A stretch of 64,000 nt of DNA from Rachicladosporium sp. CCFEE 5018. Its lineage: Eukaryota > Ascomycota > Dothideomycetes > Cladosporiales > Cladosporiaceae. Each line of letters starts with the position of its first letter. Position 1 is the first letter of the stretch. Below, piece after piece: positions 1 to 9,900 of the stretch. The notes under the pieces are model-generated. The model saw only the letters and a list, made by a program, of their open reading frames with translations. It had not been told where the DNA came from and ran no database searches. A program made the translations under genes and the position numbers. The stretch spans positions 1,597,549 to 1,661,548 of the forward strand of contig KZ111146.1 in NCBI GenBank assembly GCA_002077045.2, written 5' to 3'.

Positions 1-994
1 TTGACATCTCCAGATAGTCACCGACTGGCAGCTTCGCGGTACGCAAGCCACGTTGCGTGGCACGCTTGTAGCATATGCCTTTCTCTCGGTTCTTGTCGAC
101 TAGGCCGCCGATGATGTAGGTGCTGTATGGCTTGAGCTCGTTAAGTGTCTCTTCAGCCTCAGAGGACAGGTAAACCACCTCGCCCTGGTCTCGTAGTAGA
201 TCGTGGTCGCTGTCAGCATACTTCTCGAAAGCTCCTTTCAGCTCGCCACCTCCGACATTTCCCATCCACACTTTAGCTTGCTCAGCAACATCAACGAAGT
301 CTTGCTCGAGGAATCTGGTGCCTCGGTAATTCTTATAGACTCCTCCCATGATGCCGTCGAATCGTTCTCTGAGCTTTCCGAGGAACGAGCAGACCGTCAG
401 ATGGGCACGATAAGTACTGCCCTTGTTGTCCGAGTAAGAGCGTGTTATCTGCCCTCCAAGCGAAATGCGCTCGTTATCTCGCATAAGCTCGTCGAAGTCA
501 CAGTCGATCAGAATCGTGACAGGTAGTTGGACAGCGCGTTGCTTAGTCTCCTTCCTCTCTGGAGTGGCAACGCTGCCACCCTCGGCGATGGCCTTGTCGT
601 AAGCATCCTTCTTGCGCAGACGCTTAGCGATGAGCTTCTCCTTACGAATGGTCTTGCGGTCATCGCGCTTCGATTCCCACTCCTGCTTCTTGCGAAGCTT
701 CTTCAGCTGGTTCTTTGACATTGGATTGGCTTCGCTAGTGACGCCTTCTAGCGAAGGAGCGGTATCTAGCGGAGCCGGGAAGGACTCACCGTCCAGGTCT
801 GCTTCAATCGAATCGGGATCATTGCCCGCGTCATGTTGCCCAGGAATGGCCGGGTTCTGATTGATGGCATTTGCTTCCTGTATCGTCTGTTCATCTGAGC
901 GATCTGCACCGAGTATGGCTTTTGGCACTTCCAGAATCTCAGCATCATCGTGACTGATCTTGCGCATCTTACTAGGCCTCTCCGATTCGTCCAT
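1..994 (-). CDS. TRM10: tRNA (guanine(9)-N1)-methyltransferase TRM10, copy 1 (3' end outside window)
   Basis: TRM10-family SPOUT methyltransferase, which methylates N1 of guanosine 9 in tRNAs using SAM. The start ATG is at 994 on the minus strand. The frame stays open to window base 1, where about 70 C-terminal residues are lost. The partner at 54,422-55,624 is complete (400 aa), and no indel separates the two over this stretch. Visible are an acidic, low-complexity N-terminus, a basic helix rich in Lys/Arg and the start of the SPOUT domain with the ILIDCDFDELM motif; the segment YIIGGLVDKNREKG near the cut is typical of TRM10. It is divergently arranged with NDUFA13, whose ATG is 203 bases away. 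One visible change from copy 2 is Ala to Glu in the KLRARFDG segment. Confidence 0.9.
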   Translation of the reverse strand, partial: MDESERPSKMRKISHDDAEILEVPKAILGADRSDEQTIQEANAINQNPAIPGQHDAGNDPDSIEADLDGESFPAPLDTAPSLEGVTSEANPMSKNQLKKLRKKQEWESKRDDRKTIRKEKLIAKRLRKKDAYDKAIAEGGSVATPERKETKQRAVQLPVTILIDCDFDELMRDNERISLGGQITRSYSDNKGSTYRAHLTVCSFLGKLRERFDGIMGGVYKNYRGTRFLEQDFVDVAEQAKVWMGNVGGGELKGAFEKYADSDHDLLRDQGEVVYLSSEAEETLNELKPYSTYIIGGLVDKNREKGICYKRATQRGLRTAKLPVGDYLEMS

Positions 995-1196
995 CTTGCC
1001 TCAATGGTGACTTGTAAATTCCGAGATAGTTTTCGAAAGTGATGTCGAAACAGAGTCAGACGCGCGAAACCTTTAACGTTGCCAAGACCTCGTCCGACAG
1101 CTTGGGCTCCTACCTCACACTGCTTGCCAATCGCACGTTTGACCACTGTCTTGCCAACGTCTTCACTTTCGTGCTTCTTCCGAATAGGCCGCCAAC
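995..1196. promoter_or_regulatory. Shared divergent promoter TRM10 / NDUFA13 (copy 1)
   Basis: These 202 bases separate the two divergent start codons and must hold both promoters and 5' leaders. The copy 2 counterpart is 55,625-55,829, three bases longer because of a small indel around 1,072-1,080. No TATA box stands out. Confidence 0.5.
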
Positions 1197-1678
1197 ATGC
1201 CTCAAGACATGCCGCCCGTTGGCGGCTACGAGCCTGTCCAGTACCGCCGCAACCTGCCCGCCCGGGGCTTCAAACCCGCCTACTACCTGGTCGCGATGGG
1301 TGTTGTGATGACATACGGCTTCTATCGTGTCGGCCAAGGCATAAGGGAGCAGAAGTGAGTGCACGATAGTGTGAAGGGAGGACATATACAGAGACCGGAG
1401 TACTGATCAGCGCTCACGCAGTGAGCTCGCACGGGAGAAGATGTGGTCACGGATACATCTCATTCCGGTGCTACAGGCGGAAGAGGATCGGGATCTAGTA
1501 CGGAGGCATTTGGCGGACAAGGCAAGGGAAAGGGAGCTGTTGGGCGGGGAATCAAAGGTGTACAACAACGACCGGTATGCTAGCTCTGCTCGTGGAGTTG
1601 AGGCTCCGGAGGCTAACCATCTGCTCTAGGTTCGTGCGGCCAACCTTTGCAGTCACGCCGAGCAACACAACGAAATGA
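1197..1678 (+). CDS. NDUFA13: Complex I accessory subunit NDUFA13/GRIM-19 homologue, copy 1
   Basis: Small single-pass subunit of mitochondrial NADH:ubiquinone oxidoreductase. Three exons were assembled by eye: 1197-1354, 1422-1574 and 1630-1678, giving 119 aa. Introns have GTGAGT...CAG and GTATGC...TAG ends. The protein begins MPQDMPPVGGYEPVQYRRNL, has a membrane segment in YYLVAMGVVMTYGFY, then a charged helix (ELAREKMWSRIHLIPVLQAE) and ends in a short FVRPTFAVTPSNTTK tail; this layout is characteristic of the GRIM-19 family. The start and splice sites are supported by copy 2, which encodes the same protein although both introns differ in sequence. It is convergent with cofactor C (stop codons 168 bases apart). 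Confidence 0.9.
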
Positions 1679-1845
1679 GCGCAATTCTGTTTGCTTTTGC
1701 TGTTGTACATATTGTGGCGCATAGAGCGCCTGGTGAAAGATACTCAAGATCCACGTTACGACTGCCCGCCGTCATTCCAGCTGTGAGCCTGAATCTATAC
1801 CGTGCAATGCTCGAAGTTTGGAGATTGGAGTTTACCACACTTAGG

Positions 1846-3035
1846 TCATGCGCTGCCAACTTTCAGAGTATTCAGTATCTCGGCAGCACCAAACGTTGGC
1901 CCCCCCGGCACGACTTCTTGCCACATCGCAGCAGGGACGCGCTTTTCCTTCTCCAAGATTTGCCAATTCGGGCTGAGCTCCGCACTCAGCCATTTGAAGT
2001 CATCGACAGCGTCCCACTGATTCTCAATCATCCGATCCGCATCGTTTAGGAATATCTCGGGCAATGGTGCGAAGCGCACGTCCTTACAGTCCTCTATAAT
2101 CGGTCTGCCAGCAGCATGCAAGTAAATATCGCAGTTCTGACTTTCGTGAAGTCTGAGCTGGCGACTAGCAACGACGAGGATTGAATTGGTCACATTGGTT
2201 ACGTGTGCCGCACCGTCAACGTGACCGCAGATGATGAGACTATCACTGATATTTCTGAGGGTCAAGCCAGCGAATGCGTGATCTTCAGATGTTGGCGTTG
2301 ACATATCGATTACGCATCGTCGCAGGTTCGACAAAGTACCCGAGCTCGTCGCGTGACTTGCCGAGGAAGGCAGGATGATGTGCTGTCCATCGTGGTTGTT
2401 GATAGTGACTTTGGTACTTTGCGAGAAGGACATTGTACGAGCTCGCGCGGCGTCAGAAGAGGAGGGCGCTGATGCTGTTGGAGTACCACTGTCGCCATCC
2501 TGGACAAGCTCCGGGGTAGGGGAGGCAGGGTAGATGGGTGTAGTTGCAAAGCTGGAGTCGGCTGAGGTTTCTGACGCAGGACCGGGAAGTTTTTCCTTCG
2601 CTCGCTTTGCTGCGTCGTTCAAGCTTATAGCGGACTCGTTCTTTCGCGTCGTGAAAGTCGAAGATCGGAATGAGAACTTTTGCTTCGGGATTGCCCGTTG
2701 CCTTGAATCCTCGAGCTTCTTCGAAAGTGCCTTGATAGCTTCTGAATAGGTGCGTTGGTCGTACGCGGGGATGTACGAGGACGCATCTTTCACCTCATTC
2801 GATAGACGTGCGATACCCGCCAAGCAGTGATCTGCTGCGTCTGCTCTTTCGCCGCCGGATATGCCGGTGTTGTCAAGTCTAAGCATCTGATCTTGAAGGG
2901 CTGTGGAATGTCAATTACTCAGACGTCAACACTTATATGAGACTGCTGACCGGTAACCTCGTGCTGGAAGTATCTGAAGAATCTCTCTGATGGTGGCAGT
3001 GTTGCCTCAGTCTCGTCCCCAGCCATTGCAGCCAT
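1846..3035 (-). CDS. Tubulin-folding cofactor C (TBCC-domain protein), copy 1
   Basis: Cofactor C stimulates GTP hydrolysis by tubulin in the cofactor C/D/E complex during alpha/beta-tubulin folding. Two exons: 2951-3035 and 1846-2900 (minus strand), joined over a 50-base intron, give 379 aa. Exon 1 supplies the N-terminal SERFFRYFQHEVT helix and exon 2 continues ALQDQMLRL, matching the TBCC N-terminal domain. A Ser/Pro-rich linker follows, then the beta-helical C-CAP/TBCC domain, recognisable in SLIICGHVDGAAHVTN, QLRLHE and IIEDCKDVRFAPL. The Arg in QLR corresponds to the family's catalytic arginine finger. The donor is GTCAGC, which is unusual, but the same site is present in copy 2. Confidence 0.87.
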
Positions 3036-3537
3036 CTTTCCAACTGAACTGCGCAACGACGCCCTACGGACAATCGATAAAGCGGGAGAGAATGCTGCTC
3101 CCAGACACCATACAGTGTCCCTTCACACTGTTGAAGCGGCTACAACTATTGTCACGTCTTCTTGAGCTCCCGGTCCTTAAGATGTTTACCCTGACCCGCT
3201 GCAACGAGGCAACCTTGGACTGTCGCGAACGTGGAAGGCTGGATTGATTGCGCAAGTCATGTCATTCTCGCGTGGCAAGCGTTGCGGGTTTGAGCTAGCT
3301 ATGCAACAACTCTTTGACACTTGATCAATATGTGAGGTTGGGCATTTGAAATGCGCTTGCGCGTTTCCAACTCTGCACAGATAGAGTTTTGAGTGCTTGT
3401 AGGCCCGAAACTCAAACGCCATCACCCGCCGCCAAACCTCGGCCGGCATGATCCCAAATAGCGACTGCATCTCGCCCCCTACGTGTAAATGTCGCTCTGC
3501 ACGCGACCCAATACGACTGTCGAATACGGGTTACAAC
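3036..3537. other. Divergent intergenic region, cofactor C / acyltransferase (copy 1)
   Basis: About 500 bases between divergent start codons. It is the part of the duplicated segment with the most small indels relative to copy 2 (57,672-58,167). The stretch nearest the acyltransferase (about 3,400-3,540) is better conserved between copies. No gene or clear regulatory motif was recognised. Confidence 0.5.
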
Positions 3538-5207
3538 ATGACAGTCACAAATCGCAAGAGCCTTGGCTCACGGCTGCGCGCATTGCTGCCAACCATCTGG
3601 CACGCGCTCACCTTCCGTAACCTGACAGGATGGCCGCCAGAGAAATCCACTCGAGACACCGCCTGGCTGGATGGTCTTCGTGGTGTCTCAGCATTCCTGG
3701 TGATGATAGGACATTTTGGCCTTACATTCTGGAGGGCATGGACTTACGATGCTCCTTTCGGCGCCAACGATGTACGGACTCAGGACGGACCCGACAACCC
3801 GAGGGAGCCGCTGTATGATATATGGAGACTTCCCATCCTACGAGTTTGGTTCTCGTCAGGCCATGCTCAGGTCGCTATCTTCTTCATATTGTCGGGCTTT
3901 GTGCTGAGTTGGAGTCCGCTGCGCAGTATGCGACAAGGGCAGACAAGTGCACTTGGCTCGTCGCTCGGCTCCTCTGTCTTTCGCCGCTGGATCCGGCTGT
4001 ACCTACCTTGTTTTGTATGAGCAATGTCTTGTTCGAAGTATCCTGTGCGCTGACGATTCCGCAGGCTGTAGCCTTCTGGCAAATGCTAGAACTTCGTGTT
4101 GGCCTTCGCGGCAATATTACCATCACTATCGAGAAGTATCTTTATATGCAGGTCTGGGACTTCATCAAGTATAGTGCGATCTTCGCCAACCCGTTCACGA
4201 TCAATCGAGATGACAGTCAATACATCCATAAGTACGACTGGACGATGTGGACAATTCCACACGAGTATGCGGGCTCTCTACTCGTCTATCTTACTGTACT
4301 AGGTGTCAGTCGATGCAACAGCCTGAGGAAACGCACCGCGGTGCTGCTCTTGCTAGCAGTATCGGCCCACGTAGCTGCTCAGTGGGATTTCTGGCTGTTC
4401 GCTACAGGGATTTTGTTCGCCAATTACGTCGTAGCCCAAGGCGGCTTCGCGCAGCTCGGCCATGACTCGAGTCTGTTAGTCCGAGCAGTCTGGGTGCTCG
4501 TACTAACTGTGGGTCTTCTCATGGCTGGTATACCTCCGAAGGCCAGGGAATACTACGATCGACACGGTTATGATTGGCTGGATCGACTTGTCCCAAAGGC
4601 CTGGGAGGAACACGAGGGCGGCTTACGCCTGTGGTGGTGCTGGGCTGGCATACTATGCGTGACCAGCTGTGCCCATCTCCCGCTGGCGAGGAAATTTTTC
4701 GAACTTCCTTTGATGCGATACATGGGCAGGATTAGCTATATGCTTTATCTGCTTCACCGAGTGGTACTCAACCTTGTGGGACAGCCTCTGACCGAAGCAG
4801 TGTACAAGCCATTCGGCCGCACCGGGTACATCGACTTTTCGAAGGCTGGGGACGGCAAGGTGGGCGGGAATTTCGGCTTCAGGTGCATCACGTTCCTGAT
4901 ATACTTCATACTACTACTGATCCTGGTCCCCCTCACATTTCTGGTATCGCACTGGGGCGAGGTGCTTATTGATGCGCCCAGCACGCGGCTAGCGCGATCA
5001 GTGGATAAGTGGTTCTCCAAAGGTGGTGAGGAGAAGGTCGAGGAGACGGTGAAGCTCGAAACGCTTCCCAGCCATGCGGTCCATCTTTCCGAGAGTCCTG
5101 CGCCACCCTCAGGAAGTCGAGCGGCCGATGAAGCCGAGTACGAGGATGAGCCCCTGCTTGCCAGCGAGGAGCCCCACCGCGAGGCGAGCGAGCGACAACA
5201 TGTCTGA
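3538..5207 (+). CDS. Acyltransferase-3 family membrane protein, copy 1
   Basis: Multi-pass membrane acyltransferase of the OafA/acyltransferase-3 family, which moves acyl groups onto sugars or other acceptors; the substrate cannot be told. Exons 3538-4014 and 4065-5207 (50-base intron, GTATGA...GCAG, phase 0) give 539 aa. The N-terminal block WLDGLRGVSAFLVMIGHFG is the family signature, with the conserved Arg and His. Another membrane segment is QVAIFFILSGFVLSW, and at least seven more hydrophobic stretches follow, ending in an acidic cytosolic tail. An in-frame upstream ATG at 3448 would add 30 residues; 3538 is preferred for its AAC-ATG context. Convergent with the DUF155 gene (146 bases between stops). 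Confidence 0.87.
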
Positions 5208-5352
5208 ATGGGGGCGAATCTTGGATTGTAATTGGTTCGAATGAGGTGACCCGAATGTTGCTTTGGGAAAAAGATTGGATGCGTAAGTAGGGTGGAAACT
5301 CCTGTACATCACACTACGAAGTGCTAATTTGGAGTAGGGTATCATTACGCCT

Positions 5353-6693
5353 TCACGAACGGCGACTACAGCCCTTGGATGCCACCTGCGTCTCAAGCCA
5401 TCTTTCCAGCAACATACGTGTCCGGTCGTCTTCTCGACTAACGGCCTGCTCATGGGCGATCTCCCAAATACCAAAGGCCACCTCGATGCTAATGAGACCA
5501 ATGATCAGCCACTCCAACCCGGTACTGTGCTTCTCACTTAAGCGTTCGCGCAGTACCGCGGCGATCTCGGACGCATAGTCCATCTTCTCGTTCAGGATCT
5601 TGATCCGTACGCGAACATCGAGCGCTCTGCCAAGAGCTTCGTAGTACGACTCCAGACCAAGCTCGTGTGGCGAATCCCAGAATAAGTCGGGCAAGGAGTC
5701 GGTGAGCTCGGAGTAGAGGTTGAGCTGCGCGCGGATCGAGAGCAGTTCGCCGGTCTTGCGCAGTATGAAGCTGCGAGAGAAGCGTAGAGGCGAACCAGAA
5801 GAGAGGATGGAAGGGATGGTGCGGGTTGTGCTGAAGTAGTGCGAGAGACTATTCTCCAGCGCTGCGAGCTTGGTCGAACGTGCGAGTGCGGAAGAGTACG
5901 CGATCTTGGCAAGGGTGGTAGAAGTTGGGTTCTCGTGAGTGGCGGAATCGGAATCACCAGAAGCTGGCTTGGTCGCGAGGACAATTTTGTCACCAATGAT
6001 AACCGAATGCTCGCGATGGGCGTCCTCAAGATACTCAAAATCCTCAATTTCCGTTCGGTGGACGTTCTCAGCGGCAGGAAGAAGTACTCGATTTACTACT
6101 TCCAAGGCCAATCTCTCGTCGACATTCCAGAAGACCACGCTGCCAGATGGGAACACGAAGACATCACCATGCCCTAGCTCTGCAACAGGCTCAGTCGCTG
6201 ATTGCGTGGCCGGTACTCGTACGTGCAGGACCTGCGGGTATAGTCCAGTCTCGAGAGGATCAGTTTCGTAGCCTTCTGTTTCCAGCAACCCACAAGCCTT
6301 AGTAATGGAGTAAGATTCAGCTGAGCAGTACGCTGTGACATTTTTCGCTTCTGCCTGAGGATCGATTCTTCTTCGTCGCCCATGACCCTTCACGATGCTT
6401 TCTCGTGATCGCTGTGCCTCTGCTGCTACGCGTCGGAGCGATGTTGCAGCAGCGTGAGATCGCACTGGCTTCGGTTTGCCCTTGGTCTTGCCACCATCGG
6501 GTTCTGTAGAGCTCCGAACATTCGAGGAGCCAAATTCACGCCAGCGGAAAGTATCTGTAGCAGCAATGGCAGGTAATTGCGTACGTCTTGATCGGAGGGC
6601 AGCCAGTCGCGAAAGGCCTTCACGATTGGCCACGCCTCGTTTACATATATCACTGAATGCGATCCAGGTCGCTGCTCGGTTGATCGCATTCAT
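5353..6693 (-). CDS. DUF155 / RMD1-like mitochondrial protein, copy 1
   Basis: Homologue of the RMD1/MRX10/RMND1 (DUF155) family. Family members are mitochondrial inner-membrane proteins tied to mitochondrial translation; the role here is inferred. It is intronless. Visible are an Arg/Ser-rich, presequence-like N-terminus, the DUF155 core (GDVFVFPSGSVVFWNVDE, then LSHYFSTTRTIPSIL and RSFILRKTGELLSIRAQLNL) and one C-terminal membrane helix in GLEWLIIGLISIEVAFGIW. The ATG at 6693 is used because it is the one shared with copy 2; an extra in-frame ATG lies at 6702. The stop codon of copy 2 (TGA) is a Cys codon here (base 5368), so copy 1 has five extra residues (446 aa). Divergent from VPS41. 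Confidence 0.87.
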   Translation of the reverse strand: MNAINRAATWIAFSDICKRGVANREGLSRLAALRSRRTQLPAIAATDTFRWREFGSSNVRSSTEPDGGKTKGKPKPVRSHAAATSLRRVAAEAQRSRESIVKGHGRRRRIDPQAEAKNVTAYCSAESYSITKACGLLETEGYETDPLETGLYPQVLHVRVPATQSATEPVAELGHGDVFVFPSGSVVFWNVDERLALEVVNRVLLPAAENVHRTEIEDFEYLEDAHREHSVIIGDKIVLATKPASGDSDSATHENPTSTTLAKIAYSSALARSTKLAALENSLSHYFSTTRTIPSILSSGSPLRFSRSFILRKTGELLSIRAQLNLYSELTDSLPDLFWDSPHELGLESYYEALGRALDVRVRIKILNEKMDYASEIAAVLRERLSEKHSTGLEWLIIGLISIEVAFGIWEIAHEQAVSREDDRTRMLLERWLETQVASKGCSRRS

Positions 6694-6940
6694 CGCACAC
6701 ATATCGCTGGACAGTATCCCATTCCGTGAGATATTGTACCTAATGTACTTTGATGTTGCTTTCTTTGAGGTACCTTATTGTTCAGTGTAGATCCTTAATG
6801 CATCTCCGTCATCCCCCAAGCTTCCAGATCATATCAGCATGTAACACCTCATTACGACTGCACCTCAATTACTCATGCATCCCCCGGGCTCCAGTGCAGC
6901 TGTATAGCCGCTACCTAGAGGACATGCTCTCACACACAGC
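6694..6940. promoter_or_regulatory. Shared divergent promoter DUF155 / VPS41 (copy 1)
   Basis: About 250 bases lie between the two divergent ATGs. A shared block around 6,700-6,780 is conserved with copy 2, while small indels occur nearer to VPS41. Nothing more specific can be assigned. Confidence 0.45.
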
Positions 6941-9900
6941 ATGTCCACCGTCCCGCCGGCGACGCTCACGCAACTGGACGATCGCGAGGAATCGATCCCT
7001 CAGCCCGAGGACGGCGATGAAGTCGCCAACGAGGACGACGGACAGGTTGATGAGGAACCAGAAGAGGACGAGGAGCCCAAGCTGAAATATGCGAAGCTCA
7101 CAGCGAGCGTAGCCGGTGTCTATCGCAATGGCGACTTCACCACGGCCTTTTGCGTGGCCGGCGACAAGATGGTCGTCGGCACGCAGGACGGCAACATACA
7201 CATACTTGGTCTGCCAGCTATGGAGACTCTGCGGACTTACCATGCTCATTCGGCAAGCATCACGAGTTGCTCAGTGTCACCCACACCGCCTCCGCCATCT
7301 ATGCTGACAATGCAAGACGGGAGCAAAGAGGTATTAATTGCACCAGGCTTGCTCTCGAGATTGCCAACCATGAAGGCTGTGCCTACGGTAGCTACAGGTC
7401 CGAAGACTGCGCGACCGACGCAGCCAGCTGTGTCCAATACGCCCACAAATCAGATCTACGTTGCAACTTCATCGATAGATGGGCACGTGTGTATAGCATC
7501 GCTGATTGACCCAAAGGACGTGCAGCTGCGCAACTTTGCACGTCCAGTGCAAGCCGTGGCATTGTCGCCGGATTACAAAGTAGACCGGACGTACTTATCG
7601 GGCGGTAGGGCGGGCAATCTCATACTCACGGTGGGCGGGAAGGCAGGGGTCAGCTCCGATGCGAACACCAACAGTGCGGCGGCTGCTGCAAGTGGATGGT
7701 TGGGAAGCATCGGTCTTGGCGCGAACAACGGTAGGGACACTGTGCTGCACCAGGGTGAAGGCAGCATAAGCACTATCAAGTGGAGTCTAAGTGGAAAGTG
7801 GGTGGTCTGGGTGAACGAGGAGGGCATCAAGATTATGCGATCGCATCTACGGCTTGAGGGTGAAGCGAGCGAGGATGCCTGGAGAAGGGTTGCGCATGCT
7901 GCAAAGCCGAGTCGCAAGAGCTGGGAAGATATGGCCGGAGTATGGAAGTCGAGGGTGGAGTGGGTGGACGACCGGCTGCTCGAGAGGGACAACCCGAGCA
8001 CTGCAAACGAGTCCGTGACTGCGGTCAATGGCAACACCAACGGGACAGTCAAAGGCGGTAAGAGGGAGAGGAAGCCTGAGAAGCTGGTCGTAGGTTGGGG
8101 CGACACTGCGTGGATCATGCATGTACACGAAGGTGGTGTTGTGCAGTCTGGTAAGCATGCAGGCTCGAAGCAGATCGGGAGTGCCGACATCATCCACAAG
8201 CTGCAATTCCGAGACTGTATAGTGTCAGGTGTCACATTATATACGCCTTCGATGCTCGCAATACTAGCGTACAGGACCCGCGACGATGACGACAACTTAC
8301 TGCCGTCAAACAACGATACGCCGCGAAAAGGGCGGCAGCGACAACACACAAGCCTCGCACCCCAGCTGAGACTTGTCAATGTGAAGGATGGCGAAGAGGT
8401 TGACCTCGATGAGTTGAGTGTCAGCCGTTTCGAGACATTGAGTGCCCAGGACTACCAGCTGGGCACACTGTACATACCACCGGCGCTACCGGACAAAGCC
8501 ACGCAAGAGCAGCGAGGTGCTCTCGAGAGCCTGTGGGAAGCCTCTGGAGGCGGATATGCCACGCGACTCTTCTCTTCTGGTGCGAGCATGCTCACTAGAA
8601 GTGACACCGGAAGTGAGGAGAACGGCAAAGCCGGGGTGAGCTCGCCGAAAGGCGGCAGTATACAAGGAGTGCAAGCTGCAGCACCTGCACAAAAGCTGTT
8701 GATGCGCATCCATTCGCCATTGAGTCCGGCCTGAAGCTTTTCATTCATAGCCCGTACGACTGTGTCTTGGCAGTAAAGCGTGACTTGAGTGATCATTTGG
8801 ACTGGCTACTGGAGCACCATCAGTACAAGACCGCATGGCAATTACTGGACAAGCGACCCGAAATACTTGATACTTCGAGCGCAGATCGGAAATCTATCAA
8901 CTCGTCAGCGGCCGAGACGCCGTCGCAAGGCGCGAAGGGGAGCTTAGCAGACTTCTTCGCGGACTCAGACTCTCAGACGACTGCATCAGCTATACGGTCA
9001 CGCGACAGCACCGCAGCCAGAGAGAAGCGACGTATCGGGGAACTTTGGCTCACTCAGCTTACTGCAAATGATCAGTGGGAAGAGGCTGGCAAGGTCGCCG
9101 GCACAGTGCTGGGCAAGAGCGGCAGATGGGAGCATTGGGTGTCCACCTTTGCGCAAGCTGGGAAATTCGATGAGATCACGCCGTTCATGCCCTCGACCAT
9201 GCTCAAGCCGCCATTACCTGGTGAGGTGTATGAAGCTGTGTTGAGTCATTACCTTCTTAATGATCCGCCGCGAATGGGTACACTGCTCGACTCTTGGGAT
9301 ACAGATCTGTTCGATGTACAAGGTGTAATTACAGCGATCGAGTCCCGTCTCCGCAGCGGCGAAGTCACGGAGAGCAGCGCACAAGACGGCGTGCAGGGAC
9401 GAGATTGGACTGCGCTACTCGAGGCACTTGCAAAGCTTTATCTAGCCAATGGGCAAGCACAGGACGCGTTACAGTGCTACATTCGCACCCAGAACGCCGA
9501 AGCAGCTATGGACCTGATCAGAGATGAGAAGGTTACAGAAGCTCTGGCTGATGACATCCCGGGCTTCGTTACGTTGAAGGTAACCAAACAGCAGCTTCGA
9601 TCCGCGTCCCTGCAAGAGCTCGAAGAAGCCAGCGCCGAGGTTATCGACTTGCTCACAGAAGAAGCACTACGCGGCAGCATACCCACGGTACTCGTGGTGC
9701 AGCAGCTCCAGCAACGTGGTGGTAAGATGCCCATATTTCTGTTTTTCTACTTTCGAGCTCTTTGGCGTGGTGGATCAAAACCAGAGCAAGACGGCGCACC
9801 TCGGCGCATCTTCGATCGGCGAATTGACGAAGGACATATGCTGGTGGAGGATCATGCGGATCTAGCCGTTGAGCTGTTCGCCGAATACGACAGAACGATT

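Larger units (their letters stand above)
1..9365 (+). repeat. Segmental duplication, copy 1 (partial at window start)
   Basis: This stretch aligns colinearly and in the same orientation with 54,631-64,000. The coordinate offset drifts only from 54,630 to 54,635, with a transient return to 54,630, so indels are few and small. It carries TRM10, NDUFA13, cofactor C, acyltransferase-3, DUF155 and VPS41 in identical order, strand and exon structure. Difference is uneven: hand comparison gives about 4 mismatches in the first 240 bases, about 19 in 600 at 8,767-9,365, but 35 in 180 at 8,221-8,400. Copy 1 starts at or before window base 1. Because copy 2 is cut by the window end, the length of the unit cannot be seen. 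Confidence 0.95.

Noticed and set aside
7573..8379. 268-codon minus-strand frame opposite VPS41
   Set aside because: Antisense shadow of a conserved coding exon; no family features and a poorly matching counterpart in copy 2 (206 codons).
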